This document shows, one piece after another, positions 35,288-44,195 of a stretch of 64,000 bases of DNA. The DNA is from Pseudomonas furukawaii (lineage in GTDB: Bacteria; Pseudomonadota; Gammaproteobacteria; Pseudomonadales; Pseudomonadaceae), in assembly GCF_002355475.1 (NCBI RefSeq), contig NZ_AP014862.1:4464001-4528000 (forward strand), read 5' to 3'. The stretch's first letter is position 1. Every line of letters begins with the position of its first letter. The notes beneath the pieces were generated by a model, which saw nothing but the letters and a program-made list of their open reading frames with translations, did not search any database and was not told the DNA's origin. The translations under genes and the position numbers were made by a program.

Positions 35288-36991
35288 ATGCGTGCAGAGT
35301 CGGGCCTGATGAAGGGCCTCAATCCCACCGTGACGCTCAGCTCGGTGCTGATGGTGCTGGCTTTCGTGGTGGGCTGTGTACTCCATGCGGAGGGCGCGGC
35401 CAAGGTCTTCCAGGCCAGTTCGGACTTCGTCCTGCAGCAGTTCAAGTGGTTCTACCTGAGTGTGGTCACCGGCGTCCTCGGGCTGCTGGTCTACCTCGCC
35501 ATGAGCCGCTTCGGCCATATCAAGCTGGGCCGCGATGAGGACGCCCCGGAATTCAGCTTCGGCTCCTGGATCGCCATGCTGTTCAGTGGCGGCATGGGCA
35601 TCGGCCTGATCTTCTGGTCCGTGGCCGAGCCCATGTACCACTACGCCGGCAACCCCTTCGCCAGCGGGCTCACCGACGAGGCGGCCACCACCGCCATGCG
35701 CATCACCCTCTTTCATTGGGGCCTGCACCCCTGGGCCATCTTCGCCATCATCGGCCTGGCGCTGGCCTACTTCGCCTACCGCAAGGGCCTGCCGCTGAGC
35801 ATGCGCTCGATCCTCTACCCGCTGATCGGCGAGCGTATCCACGGCAAGGCGGGCGACCTGGCGGACAGCCTGGCGGCGGTGATCACCGCCTTTGGTGTCT
35901 CCCTGTCCCTCGGCATGGGCGTGGTGCAGATGAACACCGGCCTGGCCCAGGTCTTCGACCTGCCGATCAACCTCAGTGTGCAGGTGTGCCTGGTGATCGC
36001 CATCAGCCTGGTCACCACCCTGTCGGTGATGGCCGGGGTGTCCCGGGGCATGAAGATCCTTTCGGAGTGGAACATGCTCCTCTCCGTGGTGCTGGTGGCA
36101 GCGGTGCTCTGCCTGGGGCCGACCCGCTACATCCTCAACCTGATGCTGGAAAGCACCGGCGACTACGCACAGAACCTGATGCACCTGAGCTTCTGGAGCG
36201 ACGCCCAGAAGGACGAGGGCTGGCAGAACCTGTGGACGGCCTTCTACTGGTCCTGGTGGCTGACCTGGGGCCCCTTCGTCGGCCTGTTCATCGCCCGCAT
36301 CTCCCGTGGGCGCACCGTGCGCGAGCTGATCGTCGGCGCACTGCTGGTACCGACCCTGGTGACCATCGTCTGGATGTCGGTGTTCGGCGGCTCGGCGCTC
36401 AAATCCGAGCGCGACGAACGCCTGCAGCACCAGCAACAGGTAGCGGCCGGCCAGGTGCTGGGCGAGGCGGCCGAGTTCAAGGGCGGCGAAGTGCTCAAGG
36501 CCACCCAGGCGGAAACATCCTCAGCCATGTTCGTGCTGATGCAACGCATCGATTCCGGCCTGCTGGGCAAGGCCCTGAGCATCCTGGTATGCATCCTCCT
36601 GGCCACCTACTTCATCACCTCGGCGGATTCCGGGACCCAGGTGCTCTGTACCCTGAGCGCCAACGGCCAGGTGGATACGTCGAAAGGCATCCGCCTGCTC
36701 TGGTGCGTGCTGGAGGCCGGCATCGCCATCGCCCTGCTGCTGGCCGGTGGGCTCAAGGCGATCCAGATGGCGAGCATCGCCGCCGGCCTGCCCATCGCGC
36801 TGTTCGTGGTGGTGCTGAGCTACAGCCTGATGCGCTGCCTGCGCCAGGAAGGCACCGCCTTCCTGCCCGCCCCTCCCGGTGATCGCCGGCTTCCCGGCCA
36901 GGCCCCGCACCTGGTGGACGTGCTGGCCACGGCCCAGGCCTCCCGCGGTGACGGGACGGACGCCGGCCTGACGGCCCGCAAGCGGGTGTGA
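35288..36991 (+). CDS. BCCT-family betaine/carnitine/choline transporter
   Basis: A 567-aa inner-membrane symporter with 12 helices. The family signature 'WTAFYWSWWLTWGPFVGLFI' near residues 318-337 contains the tryptophan box binding trimethylammonium groups, and 'GGMGIGLIFWSVAEPMYHY' marks helix 3. Substrate is a betaine-like compound, exact identity unknown. ATG 35288 was chosen because AGAGGGG lies 6 bases upstream; ATG 35282 abuts the ribosome site. No osmosensory C-terminal extension of BetP type is seen. The nearby demethylase-type flavoenzyme operon is a functional hint. Confidence 0.9.
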   Translation: MRAESGLMKGLNPTVTLSSVLMVLAFVVGCVLHAEGAAKVFQASSDFVLQQFKWFYLSVVTGVLGLLVYLAMSRFGHIKLGRDEDAPEFSFGSWIAMLFSGGMGIGLIFWSVAEPMYHYAGNPFASGLTDEAATTAMRITLFHWGLHPWAIFAIIGLALAYFAYRKGLPLSMRSILYPLIGERIHGKAGDLADSLAAVITAFGVSLSLGMGVVQMNTGLAQVFDLPINLSVQVCLVIAISLVTTLSVMAGVSRGMKILSEWNMLLSVVLVAAVLCLGPTRYILNLMLESTGDYAQNLMHLSFWSDAQKDEGWQNLWTAFYWSWWLTWGPFVGLFIARISRGRTVRELIVGALLVPTLVTIVWMSVFGGSALKSERDERLQHQQQVAAGQVLGEAAEFKGGEVLKATQAETSSAMFVLMQRIDSGLLGKALSILVCILLATYFITSADSGTQVLCTLSANGQVDTSKGIRLLWCVLEAGIAIALLLAGGLKAIQMASIAAGLPIALFVVVLSYSLMRCLRQEGTAFLPAPPGDRRLPGQAPHLVDVLATAQASRGDGTDAGLTARKRV

Positions 36992-37016
36992 AGGAAGCGC
37001 GGGCTCGCTAGGACAA

Positions 37017-37175
37017 CCCCCTCTCCCTCCGGGAGAGGGCTGGGGTGAGGGAAACGCCGGCTCGCTCGGCCAACCCCCTCTCCCTCCGGGAGAGGGCTGG
37101 GGTGAGGGAAACGCCGGCTCGCTCGAACAGCCCCCTCTCCCTCCGGGAGAGGGCTGGGGAGAGGGAAACGGTGCG
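37017..37175. repeat. 57-bp direct repeat, nearly three units
   Basis: Units starting at 37017, 37074 and 37131 contain the palindrome CCCTCTCCCTCCGGGAGAGGG and then GGGAAACGCCGGCTCGCTCG. The exact 57-base period, and a partial tail before the first unit near 36998, indicate tandem duplication. An inverted single copy of the palindromic part is at 61721-61754. Confidence 0.9.
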
Positions 37176-37220
37176 CGGCTCGGTCCTGACCTTCGCTCGG
37201 TGCGCACGGCGCACCCTACA

Positions 37221-37244
37221 TCCCGATCCCGATCCCGATCCCGA
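37221..37244. repeat. Hexanucleotide tandem repeat (TCCCGA)4
   Basis: Four exact copies of TCCCGA, 25 bases downstream of the LysR gene's stop. Could vary in number between strains; no coding effect. Confidence 0.85.
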
Positions 37245-37268
37245 GCGCAGCGTGCAGGCCCCCCGGCC

Positions 37269-38165
37269 TCAGACGCTCTCCGTCAGCCACTGGCGGAACT
37301 GCCGGACGCTCTGCCGTGGGCTGCACGCGCCGGGACGCTCCAGCAGGCAGAAGCTGCCCTCGGTCTTGAGGGACAGCCCATTCGGGCGCACCAGGGCGCC
37401 GGTCAGCAGGTGATCGTCCACCAGTTGGTGCCAGCCCAGGGCCACGCCCTGTCCGGTCAGGGCCGACTGCAGTAGCAGGCTGTAGCTGTTGATGTTGATC
37501 CGCTGCCGAGGCGTCACGCCCCCCAGTCCGAGACGTACCAGCCATTCCGGCCAGCCGATCCAGTCCCGCTGGGTGGCCTCCAGCCAGAGCCAGGTGCAAT
37601 CCGCCAGCCCGGCCCCATCGGCCAGCTGTGGGTGGCGTTCCAGGTAGGCCGGGCTGCAAACGGGGAAGACTTCTTCGGCGAACAACGGGGTCACCCGCAT
37701 GTCCCGGGGCGGCTTGCTGCAGTAGTAGAGCGCCAGGTCGCAATCCAGCCGGGCGAAGTCCCGCACCTGGTCATCGGCGACGATGCGCAGGTCGATATCC
37801 TCGAAGCGGCTCTTGAACGCCGGCACCCGTGGCAATAGCCAGTGGGCGGCCAGTGCCGTGCTGGTGACCACCGTCACCTGCTGGTCGCCGCGCCAGTGGC
37901 GGACCTCGTCGGTGGATCTGGCCAGGTGCAGCAGGCTGTCACGCACCGTGTCGTAGTAGCGGGCGCCGGTGGGAGTGAGGTGGACAGTGCGGATGCCCCG
38001 CTCGAACAGGGGCTTGCCCAGGTAGTCCTCCAGGTGACGGACCTGGCGACTGATGGCGCCCTGGGTGACGTTCAGTTCCGTGGCGGCCAGGGTAAAGCTC
38101 AGGTGCCGGGCCGCCGCTTCGAAGGCGATCAGGCTGTTCAGGGGAGGCAGGGGATGGATCTTCAT
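37269..38165 (-). CDS. LysR-family regulator (GcvA-like)
   Basis: A 298-aa LTTR. The N-terminal winged helix 'LPPLNSLIAFEAAARHLSFT' and 'LNVTQGAISRQVRHLEDYLG' are typical of the GcvA subgroup; effector domain from about residue 90. ATG 38165 was chosen; a TTG 12 bases upstream is the alternative, neither has a strong Shine-Dalgarno. Location between the BCCT transporter (convergent) and the symporter/oxidoreductase operon suggests that it regulates amine uptake or catabolism genes, but this is inference. Confidence 0.87.
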   Translation of the reverse strand: MKIHPLPPLNSLIAFEAAARHLSFTLAATELNVTQGAISRQVRHLEDYLGKPLFERGIRTVHLTPTGARYYDTVRDSLLHLARSTDEVRHWRGDQQVTVVTSTALAAHWLLPRVPAFKSRFEDIDLRIVADDQVRDFARLDCDLALYYCSKPPRDMRVTPLFAEEVFPVCSPAYLERHPQLADGAGLADCTWLWLEATQRDWIGWPEWLVRLGLGGVTPRQRININSYSLLLQSALTGQGVALGWHQLVDDHLLTGALVRPNGLSLKTEGSFCLLERPGACSPRQSVRQFRQWLTESV

Positions 38166-38428
38166 GATTCGGGTCAACCGCGATGGGTGTTCTCATCGAT
38201 GGCGCGATCTTAGGCGGCCCCTCCCTCCCCCGTCGCCTGGGCTGGCGGCGATGGGTATCCCGGTGTCGCTGCCGGCTTGGTCAGGTCATCCGCGCCGGCC
38301 AGTTGCGACTGGATATCCGGGGCGCCCTGGTGAAGCAGGTGCCGTGGCTCCATGGCTGAGTCCATCAGCGACCTTTGCACCCTCCACGGGTTCTGGCTAG
38401 ATTTGTCCAGAAATCCTGAGGTCGGATC

Positions 38429-38668
38429 ATGATTACCATTCCACTGGGCGAAGCGAAGAACAACCTGTCGAAGCTGGTGGATGAAGCCGCCGCCGGGCAG
38501 GTCATCACGATATCCAAACATGGCCGCGCCATGGCTCGGCTGGTACCGGCAGGCAAGCCGTCCGAACGACGCATTGGCGCCATGAAGGGCCAGTTGACTG
38601 TCCCGGACGATTTCGACGCCCCCTTGCCGGACGAACTGCTGGACGCCTTTGAAGGCACCGCGCGGTGA
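38429..38668 (+). CDS. Type II antitoxin, Phd/YefM family
   Basis: A 79-aa antitoxin. The N-terminal Phd/YefM DNA-binding domain reads 'MITIPLGEAKNNLSKLVDEA' then 'GQVITISKHGRAMARLVP', with an acidic C-terminal tail (about residues 55-79) that neutralises the toxin. It overlaps the toxin gene by a GTGA junction. It would bind its own promoter just upstream (38380-38428) with the toxin. Confidence 0.92.
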   Translation: MITIPLGEAKNNLSKLVDEAAAGQVITISKHGRAMARLVPAGKPSERRIGAMKGQLTVPDDFDAPLPDELLDAFEGTAR

Positions 38669-39042
38669 GGGTGCTGCTGGATACCCATATCCTGCTCTGG
38701 GCCCTCATGGACAGCCCGAAACTGTCCCCGCGTGCTCGCAGGCATATCGAGGAGGCAGCCGAGGTCTATGTGAGCGCGGCCAGCTTCTGGGAAATGTCCA
38801 TCAAGGCGGGCCTGGGCAAGCTGGACATCGACCTCGAGGCCGTGCGTAACGGCTGCCGGACAAGCGGCTTCACCGAGATCCCGATAGCCGTCGAACACTG
38901 CCTGGCAACCCGGGACCTTCCCCACCACCACCGCGATCCGTTCGACCGGATCCTGGTTGCCACCGCTGTTACAGAGCCCATGCGCTTGCTGACCGCCGAT
39001 CCCCTGGTAGTGAAGTACACCGAGCTGGCCGTCCTGGTCTGA
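38665..39042 (+). CDS. PIN-domain toxin (VapC-like ribonuclease)
   Basis: A 125-aa PIN domain protein: D6 in 'LLDTHILLWAL', Glu in 'SAASFWEMSIKAGLGKL', and Asp in 'HRDPFDRILVATA' form the Mg-binding acidic cluster. GTG start in overlap with the antitoxin. VapC toxins of the Phd-partnered subgroup cleave RNA, usually tRNA. The pair is complete and lies in an otherwise metabolic region, so it may be horizontally acquired. Confidence 0.92.
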   Translation: MRVLLDTHILLWALMDSPKLSPRARRHIEEAAEVYVSAASFWEMSIKAGLGKLDIDLEAVRNGCRTSGFTEIPIAVEHCLATRDLPHHHRDPFDRILVATAVTEPMRLLTADPLVVKYTELAVLV

Positions 39043-39233
39043 AGCTTTCCCTCGCCAATCCCCCCTCTCATTTCTCCGCTCCTTGCCGTCGGCGAGAAGG
39101 CACGGCCGACTCATGGGCTTGCCTTTAGTAAAAAATACGTTAATTTTTTTACTCTCAAATAAAAAATAACAATAACTTGAACTCCAGCCGGCTCGACGAC
39201 CGCAGGCGGAGGACAAGACCCGAGGGAGGGAAC

Positions 39234-40838
39234 ATGAGCCAGTACCTGATCGGCATCATCGCCAGCGTGCTCTGCTTCATCGCCGTGGGGAACTATGCAG
39301 GCCGCAAGGTGAAGCACCTCGACGACTACTACGTGGCGGGGCGCAACGCCCCCACCCTGCTGATCGTCGGCACCCTGGTCGCGAGCTTTCTCAGCACCAA
39401 CGCCTTCATGGGGGAAACCGGTTTCGCCTACGAGGGCTACGCCTTCCTGATGCTGGTGCTGGTGGCGGTGAACAGCAGCGGCTACGTGGTGGGGGCGCTG
39501 TTCTTCGGCCGCTACGTCCGACGCAGCCAGGCCCTGACCATTCCCGAGTTCTTCGGCAAGCGCTTCGCCTCGCGCCGGGTGCAGGCGGCGGCGGGCCTGA
39601 CCACCCTCATCGGCCTGGCCGCCTACCTGGTGGCGGTGACCCAGGGCGCGGCGCTGCTGGTGAGCGAGATCGGTGGCCTGCCCTACTGGCAATCGCTGTT
39701 GCTGGTGTGGGCCGGCTACAGCCTCTTCACCCTCTACTCCGGCTCCCGGGGCGTGGTGCTGACCGACACCCTGATGTTCCTGCTGTTCACCGCCGCCGCC
39801 TTCCTCGGCGCCTGGTTCCTGCTGGATGCCACCGGCGGGCTGGAACGCACCGTCAGCGAGCTGGCGCGCTTCGAGCAGCGGCCCGGCATCCTCGCCTGGC
39901 ACGGGCTGGTGGGCGAAAACGCCTACTGGGGCTCCCCGGCCAGCAGCCTGGGCTGGGCGCTGGTCCTCGGCCTCGCCTGGGGCACCGTGGTGGCGGTCAG
40001 TCCCTGGCAGACCAGCCGCTACCTGATGGCCCGCAATGAGCAGGTGGTGCTGCGCTCGGCCTGCTTCTCGGCGCTGATCCTGATGCTGCTCTACGTCGTG
40101 CTGATGCTGATGGGCGCGGCCATCAACCTGGTCAACCCGGCCATCGAGAACCCGGAGAAGGCGGTGATCTGGGCGGCCATGAACCTCATGCCCGACTGGC
40201 TCGGCGTGCTGCTGATCACCGGGATCATGTCCGCCGCCCTGTCCTCCTGCTCCACCTTCCTCTCGCTGATCGGCTTCAGCGTCACCAACGACCTGGTGAA
40301 GCTGGACCTCGACGAAGCGCGGATGCTTCGGCTGAGTCGCCGGGTGATGCTGGCCAGCGGCCTGGTGAGCCTGGCCATCGCCTTCATCCGCCCCTCCGCC
40401 ATCATGTGGATCACCTACTTCGCCGGCACCCTGTTCGCCTCGTCCTGGGGACCGGTGGCCTTCATGAGCGTCTGGAGCCGGCGCATCACCGCCCCGGCGG
40501 CCTTCTGGGGCATAGTCGCCGGCTTCCTCGGCAACATCCTCGCCAGCTTCCTGCGCAAGCTGGGGCTGGTGGACCTGCCGGTCTACCTCGACCCACTGAT
40601 CATCGGCGGCCTGGCGAGCCTCGCCTGCATCCTGCTGATCAGCCGCCATACCCGAGTCAGCGAGGCGGAACGACGCTTCCTCGCCGGCCTGCACCGGACC
40701 CCGGAGGCCGAACGCGATTTCGCGGCGGTGAGCCGGACCCTGCTGGTACCACGCCTGATGATGCTGGGCGGCGTCCTGCTGGCCGCCTGGCTGATCCAGT
40801 CCTATGCCATTCCCTTCAACCTCGCCCTGGCCCCTTGA
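39234..40838 (+). CDS. Sodium:solute symporter (SSS family)
   Basis: A 534-aa inner-membrane protein with about 13 helices. 'DDYYVAGRNAPTLLIVGTLV' and 'FLSTNAFMGETGFAYEGYA' carry the sodium/substrate region of SSS transporters; 'SAALSSCSTFLSLIGFSVTN' matches the helix 8 Na2 site. The ATG at 39234 has GAGGGAGG 5 bases upstream. First gene of a three-gene operon with a 44-aa membrane protein and an FMN flavoenzyme; it likely imports the compound that the enzyme degrades. Confidence 0.88.
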   Translation: MSQYLIGIIASVLCFIAVGNYAGRKVKHLDDYYVAGRNAPTLLIVGTLVASFLSTNAFMGETGFAYEGYAFLMLVLVAVNSSGYVVGALFFGRYVRRSQALTIPEFFGKRFASRRVQAAAGLTTLIGLAAYLVAVTQGAALLVSEIGGLPYWQSLLLVWAGYSLFTLYSGSRGVVLTDTLMFLLFTAAAFLGAWFLLDATGGLERTVSELARFEQRPGILAWHGLVGENAYWGSPASSLGWALVLGLAWGTVVAVSPWQTSRYLMARNEQVVLRSACFSALILMLLYVVLMLMGAAINLVNPAIENPEKAVIWAAMNLMPDWLGVLLITGIMSAALSSCSTFLSLIGFSVTNDLVKLDLDEARMLRLSRRVMLASGLVSLAIAFIRPSAIMWITYFAGTLFASSWGPVAFMSVWSRRITAPAAFWGIVAGFLGNILASFLRKLGLVDLPVYLDPLIIGGLASLACILLISRHTRVSEAERRFLAGLHRTPEAERDFAAVSRTLLVPRLMMLGGVLLAAWLIQSYAIPFNLALAP

Positions 40839-40869
40839 GGCGCCGGGCACACCCTGTGGAGGACCCGAT

Positions 40870-41004
40870 ATGGGGGCTTATCTGCTGGCGATCTACTATG
40901 GCGCGATGCTTTTCGGCATGGGCGCCCTGGCCCACTGGGTCATCGCTCGGGACTACCGGGCGGTCGATCGCGAAGTCGGGACCCTGACCCGGGAGGCACC
41001 ATGA
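40870..41004 (+). CDS. 44-residue membrane protein between symporter and oxidoreductase
   Basis: GGAGG (40858-40862) lies 7 bases before ATG 40870, and the stop overlaps the next gene (ATGA). The product has one hydrophobic helix (residues 3-26, 'AYLLAIYYGAMLFGMGALAHW') and a charged C-terminal tail. It lies 31 bases after the SSS gene, so it may be a small subunit of the symporter. Unrecognised family. Confidence 0.65.
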   Translation: MGAYLLAIYYGAMLFGMGALAHWVIARDYRAVDREVGTLTREAP

Positions 41005-42953
41005 CCCGGCCGCTGTTTCCACAGCTGTTCAGTCCCCTGGTGATTCGCGGCGCGCGCCTGAAGAACCGGATCATGTCCACCGGGCACGACACCTCGCTGC
41101 CCACCGATGGGCGGATCAACGACGCCCTGGTGGCCTACCACGCCGCCCGCGCCCGGGGCGGCGCCGGCCTGATCGTCACCCAGGTGGCGGGGGTCCACGA
41201 AACCGCCCGCTACACCTCCCACATGCTGATGGCCACCGACGATGCCTGCATCCCCGGTTACCGCAAGCTGGCCGAGGCCTGCCACGCCCATGATTGCCGG
41301 GTGTTCGCCCAGTTGTTCCACCCTGGCCGGGAGATCATGGAAAGCGGCGACGGACTGCTGGCGGTGGCCTACTCCGCCTCCAGCGTGCCCAACGAGCGCT
41401 TCCGCGTGATGCCCCGGCAACTGACCCCGGCGCTGATCGCCGAGATCGTGGAAGGCTACGCCCAGGCCGCCCGGCGCATCCGGCAGGCGGGCCTGGATGG
41501 CGTGGAACTGGTGGCGAGCCACGGCTACCTGCCCGCGCAGTTCCTCAACCCCCGGATCAACCGCCGGGACGATGACTACGGCGGCGGGCTGGACAACCGC
41601 CTGCGCTTCCTGCGGGAGTTACTGGACGCCCTGCGCGCCGCCACCGATGAGGACTTCGTCATCGGCCTGCGCATCAGCGCCGGGGAATGCGACGAGCAGG
41701 GGCTGAGCGTCGAGGAAGCCCTGGAAAGCTGCCGACACCTGCAGTCGCGCCTGGATTACCTGAGCCTGGTGGCCGGCACCTCGGCGTCCCACGGCGGCGC
41801 GGTGCACATCGTGCCGCCCATGGCCATCGCCAACGCCTACCTGGCCGGCGAGGCGGGGCTGTTCCGCGCGGCGCTGGACATCCCGGTGTTCGTCGCCGGC
41901 CGCATCAACCAGCCCCAGGACGCCGAAGCCCTGCTCGCCGCCGGTCAGGCCGACATCTGCGGCATGACCCGCGCGCTGATCTGCGACCCGGAGATGCCCG
42001 GCAAGGCCGCCGAGGGCCGCCCGGACGACATCCGCGCCTGCATCGCCTGCAACCAGGCCTGCATCGGCCACTTCCACCGGGGCCTGCCGATCTCCTGCAT
42101 CCAGCACCCGGAAACCGGACGCGAGCTGCAGTACGACGGTCTGGCTCCCGCCACCCGGCGCAAGCGGGTGATGGTGATCGGTGGCGGGCCAGGCGGGATG
42201 AAAGCCGCCATCACCGCCGCCCGACGTGGCCACGAGGTGACGCTGTTCGAAGCCGGCAGCCAGCTCGGCGGCCAGGCCCTGCTGGCGCAGCTCCTGCCCC
42301 GCCGCGCGGAGTTCGGCGGCATTGTCAGCAACCTGTCGCGGGAGCTGACACTGGCCGGCGTGCGGGTCGAGCGCAATTGCCGCGTCGACCGCGCCCTGGT
42401 GGAACGCGCGCGCCCCGACGCCGTGGTGCTGGCCACCGGCGCCCACCCCTATCGACCGGAGTTTCCCAACGACGGCCTGCACGTGGTGGATGCCTGGGAG
42501 GTGCTGCGGGGCGATGTGGAGGTGGGCGGTCGGGTACTGGTCACCGACTGGCGCTGCGACTGGATCGGCCCCGGCATCGCCGAGAAGCTCACCCGCGCCG
42601 GCAGCCGCGTGCAGCTGGCGGTGAACGGCCCGCACATGGGCGAGGCCCTGCCCCTCTACGTACGCGACCAACTGGCCGGGGAACTGCATCGCCTGGGCAT
42701 CGCCGTGATTCCCTACGCGCGGCTCTACGGCTGCGACGGCGATACCGTCTACCTGCAACACAGCGCCAGCGGCGAGCCCATCGTCCTCGAAGGCATCGAC
42801 ACCCTGGTGCTCTGCCAGGGCCACCAGCCGGTGGACGACCTGCGGGAGGAACTGGAGGGCCTGGTCGAACTTCACGCCCTCGGCGACTGCCTGGCCCCGC
42901 GCACGGCGGAAGAGGCGGTGTACGAGGGGCTGAAGGTGGGCTGCGCGCTCTGA
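41001..42953 (+). CDS. Old-yellow-enzyme-type FMN/FAD/4Fe-4S oxidoreductase
   Basis: A 650-aa enzyme of the 2,4-dienoyl-CoA reductase / trimethylamine dehydrogenase architecture. Residues 1-345 are the FMN TIM barrel ('FSPLVIRGARLKNRIMSTGH', 'VELVASHGYLPAQFLNPRIN'). A 4Fe-4S cluster is at about 348-364 ('CIACNQACIGHFHRGLPISC'). FAD and NAD domains begin with 'VMVIGGGPGGMKAAITAARR' near 392. Members demethylate dimethylglycine, N-methylproline or histamine-like amines. With a symporter and BCCT transporter nearby, a betaine-type demethylase is plausible, not proven. Confidence 0.87.
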   Translation: MTRPLFPQLFSPLVIRGARLKNRIMSTGHDTSLPTDGRINDALVAYHAARARGGAGLIVTQVAGVHETARYTSHMLMATDDACIPGYRKLAEACHAHDCRVFAQLFHPGREIMESGDGLLAVAYSASSVPNERFRVMPRQLTPALIAEIVEGYAQAARRIRQAGLDGVELVASHGYLPAQFLNPRINRRDDDYGGGLDNRLRFLRELLDALRAATDEDFVIGLRISAGECDEQGLSVEEALESCRHLQSRLDYLSLVAGTSASHGGAVHIVPPMAIANAYLAGEAGLFRAALDIPVFVAGRINQPQDAEALLAAGQADICGMTRALICDPEMPGKAAEGRPDDIRACIACNQACIGHFHRGLPISCIQHPETGRELQYDGLAPATRRKRVMVIGGGPGGMKAAITAARRGHEVTLFEAGSQLGGQALLAQLLPRRAEFGGIVSNLSRELTLAGVRVERNCRVDRALVERARPDAVVLATGAHPYRPEFPNDGLHVVDAWEVLRGDVEVGGRVLVTDWRCDWIGPGIAEKLTRAGSRVQLAVNGPHMGEALPLYVRDQLAGELHRLGIAVIPYARLYGCDGDTVYLQHSASGEPIVLEGIDTLVLCQGHQPVDDLREELEGLVELHALGDCLAPRTAEEAVYEGLKVGCAL

Positions 42954-42995
42954 GTCGAGCGCAGGCCCGGCCCTTCCGGCCGGGCCTGGCAGGGC

Positions 42996-44195
42996 TCAAC
43001 TGGCCGCGCTGACGGCCCGGTCACGGGGCTTGCGGGTCATCAGGGCGAACAGGCTGAGGGCCGACAGCGCGAACAGCGCATGGACGCCGATCATCGGCCA
43101 GGCGCTGGCGTCCTGCAGCGCGCCGAGGAGCAGGCCGCTCAGGGTGGCGCCGAGCATCTGCGAGAAGCCCATCAGGCCCGCCGCCAGCCCGGCGCGGTGC
43201 GCATTGGGCATCACCACGCCGGCCACCGAGGCGGGTATCAGCATGCCGCCGCCCAGGGTCACCAGCGCCTGCGGCAGGGAAAGCCCCAGGACCGACAACC
43301 CCAGGGTGGCGTGGACCAGTACCGTCAGCGCGGCTCCCGCCGCCACCAGGCTGACGCCGATGCCGACGATGCGCTGCGGCCCCAGCTGCAGGATCCTCCG
43401 CTGGGTGAACAGGGCCCCGGCGATCAACCCGGAGATGGTGGCGCCGAAAGCCAGCCCGTACTCCGCCGAAGACAGGCCCAGCATTCCGATGTAGACCGAC
43501 GACGACCCCGCGACCACCGCGAACATGGCGCCATAGGTGCCCGCCAGGGTCAGCGCCAGGGCGCGGCTGGCGGGCTGCCGGAGCAGGTCCAGGTAGTCCC
43601 GCGCCAGGGTCGCCGGATGACCCGCCTTCGGGTCCAGGCTGGGATTGCTCTCGCGGTAGAAGGCCAGCACCGCCAGCAGCGCGGTGCCGCCGACAGCCAG
43701 GGAGGCCAGGATGGGTGCCTGCCAGCCGCCCACTTGGGTCAGCAGGCCCCCCGCCATGGGCGCCAGGGCGATCGCCGACAGCATGCCGATCACCGTCAGC
43801 GCCAGGGCCGGTGCCGCCTGAGCCTTCCACACATCGCGGACAATGGCCCGCGCCAGCACCAGGGCGGCGCAGGCCCCCAGGCCCTGGACCACCCGGCCGA
43901 GAACGAAGCCAGCCATGTCGTCCGCCAGCAGCATCCAGGCGGTGGCGGCCAGGTAGAGGCTGAGCCCGCCGATCAGCACCGGGCGCCGGCCCACCCGGTC
44001 CGACAGGGGCCCCAGCAGCAACTGGCCGACACCGAAGGCGGCAACGAAGGCGGACAGCGCCGCCAGGCTGGCGCCGTGCGCGGCTCCCAGGCCCCGCTCG
44101 ATGCCGCCCAGCGCGGGAATGATCAGCTGGGTGGATATCTCCCCCAGGGCGGTCAGCACCATGAGGATGGCCAGCAGCAGGCGAGACGGGTTCAT
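42996..44195 (-). CDS. MFS transporter, Bcr/CflA drug-resistance type
   Basis: A 399-aa, 12-helix major facilitator. Motif A is 'GQLLLGPLSDRVGRRPVLIG' (residues about 53-72) and 'LGRVVQGLGACAALVLARAI' is the Bcr/CflA motif C region. ATG 44195 has AGGAGAGG 5 bases upstream and overlaps the stop of a 44-aa ORF by four bases. Likely exporter of a toxic compound; divergent from an RND efflux pair, so the two may be co-regulated. Confidence 0.9.
   Translation of the reverse strand: MNPSRLLLAILMVLTALGEISTQLIIPALGGIERGLGAAHGASLAALSAFVAAFGVGQLLLGPLSDRVGRRPVLIGGLSLYLAATAWMLLADDMAGFVLGRVVQGLGACAALVLARAIVRDVWKAQAAPALALTVIGMLSAIALAPMAGGLLTQVGGWQAPILASLAVGGTALLAVLAFYRESNPSLDPKAGHPATLARDYLDLLRQPASRALALTLAGTYGAMFAVVAGSSSVYIGMLGLSSAEYGLAFGATISGLIAGALFTQRRILQLGPQRIVGIGVSLVAAGAALTVLVHATLGLSVLGLSLPQALVTLGGGMLIPASVAGVVMPNAHRAGLAAGLMGFSQMLGATLSGLLLGALQDASAWPMIGVHALFALSALSLFALMTRKPRDRAVSAAS

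Noticed and set aside
37017-37175. Three regularly spaced palindromic repeats resembling a short CRISPR
   Set aside because: Units are contiguous with 57-bp period, the intervening sequence is also conserved (no unique spacers), and no cas gene is near.
39111-40850. 579-codon open frame antisense to the SSS transporter
   Set aside because: Same artefact; the SSS membrane protein is clearly the real gene.
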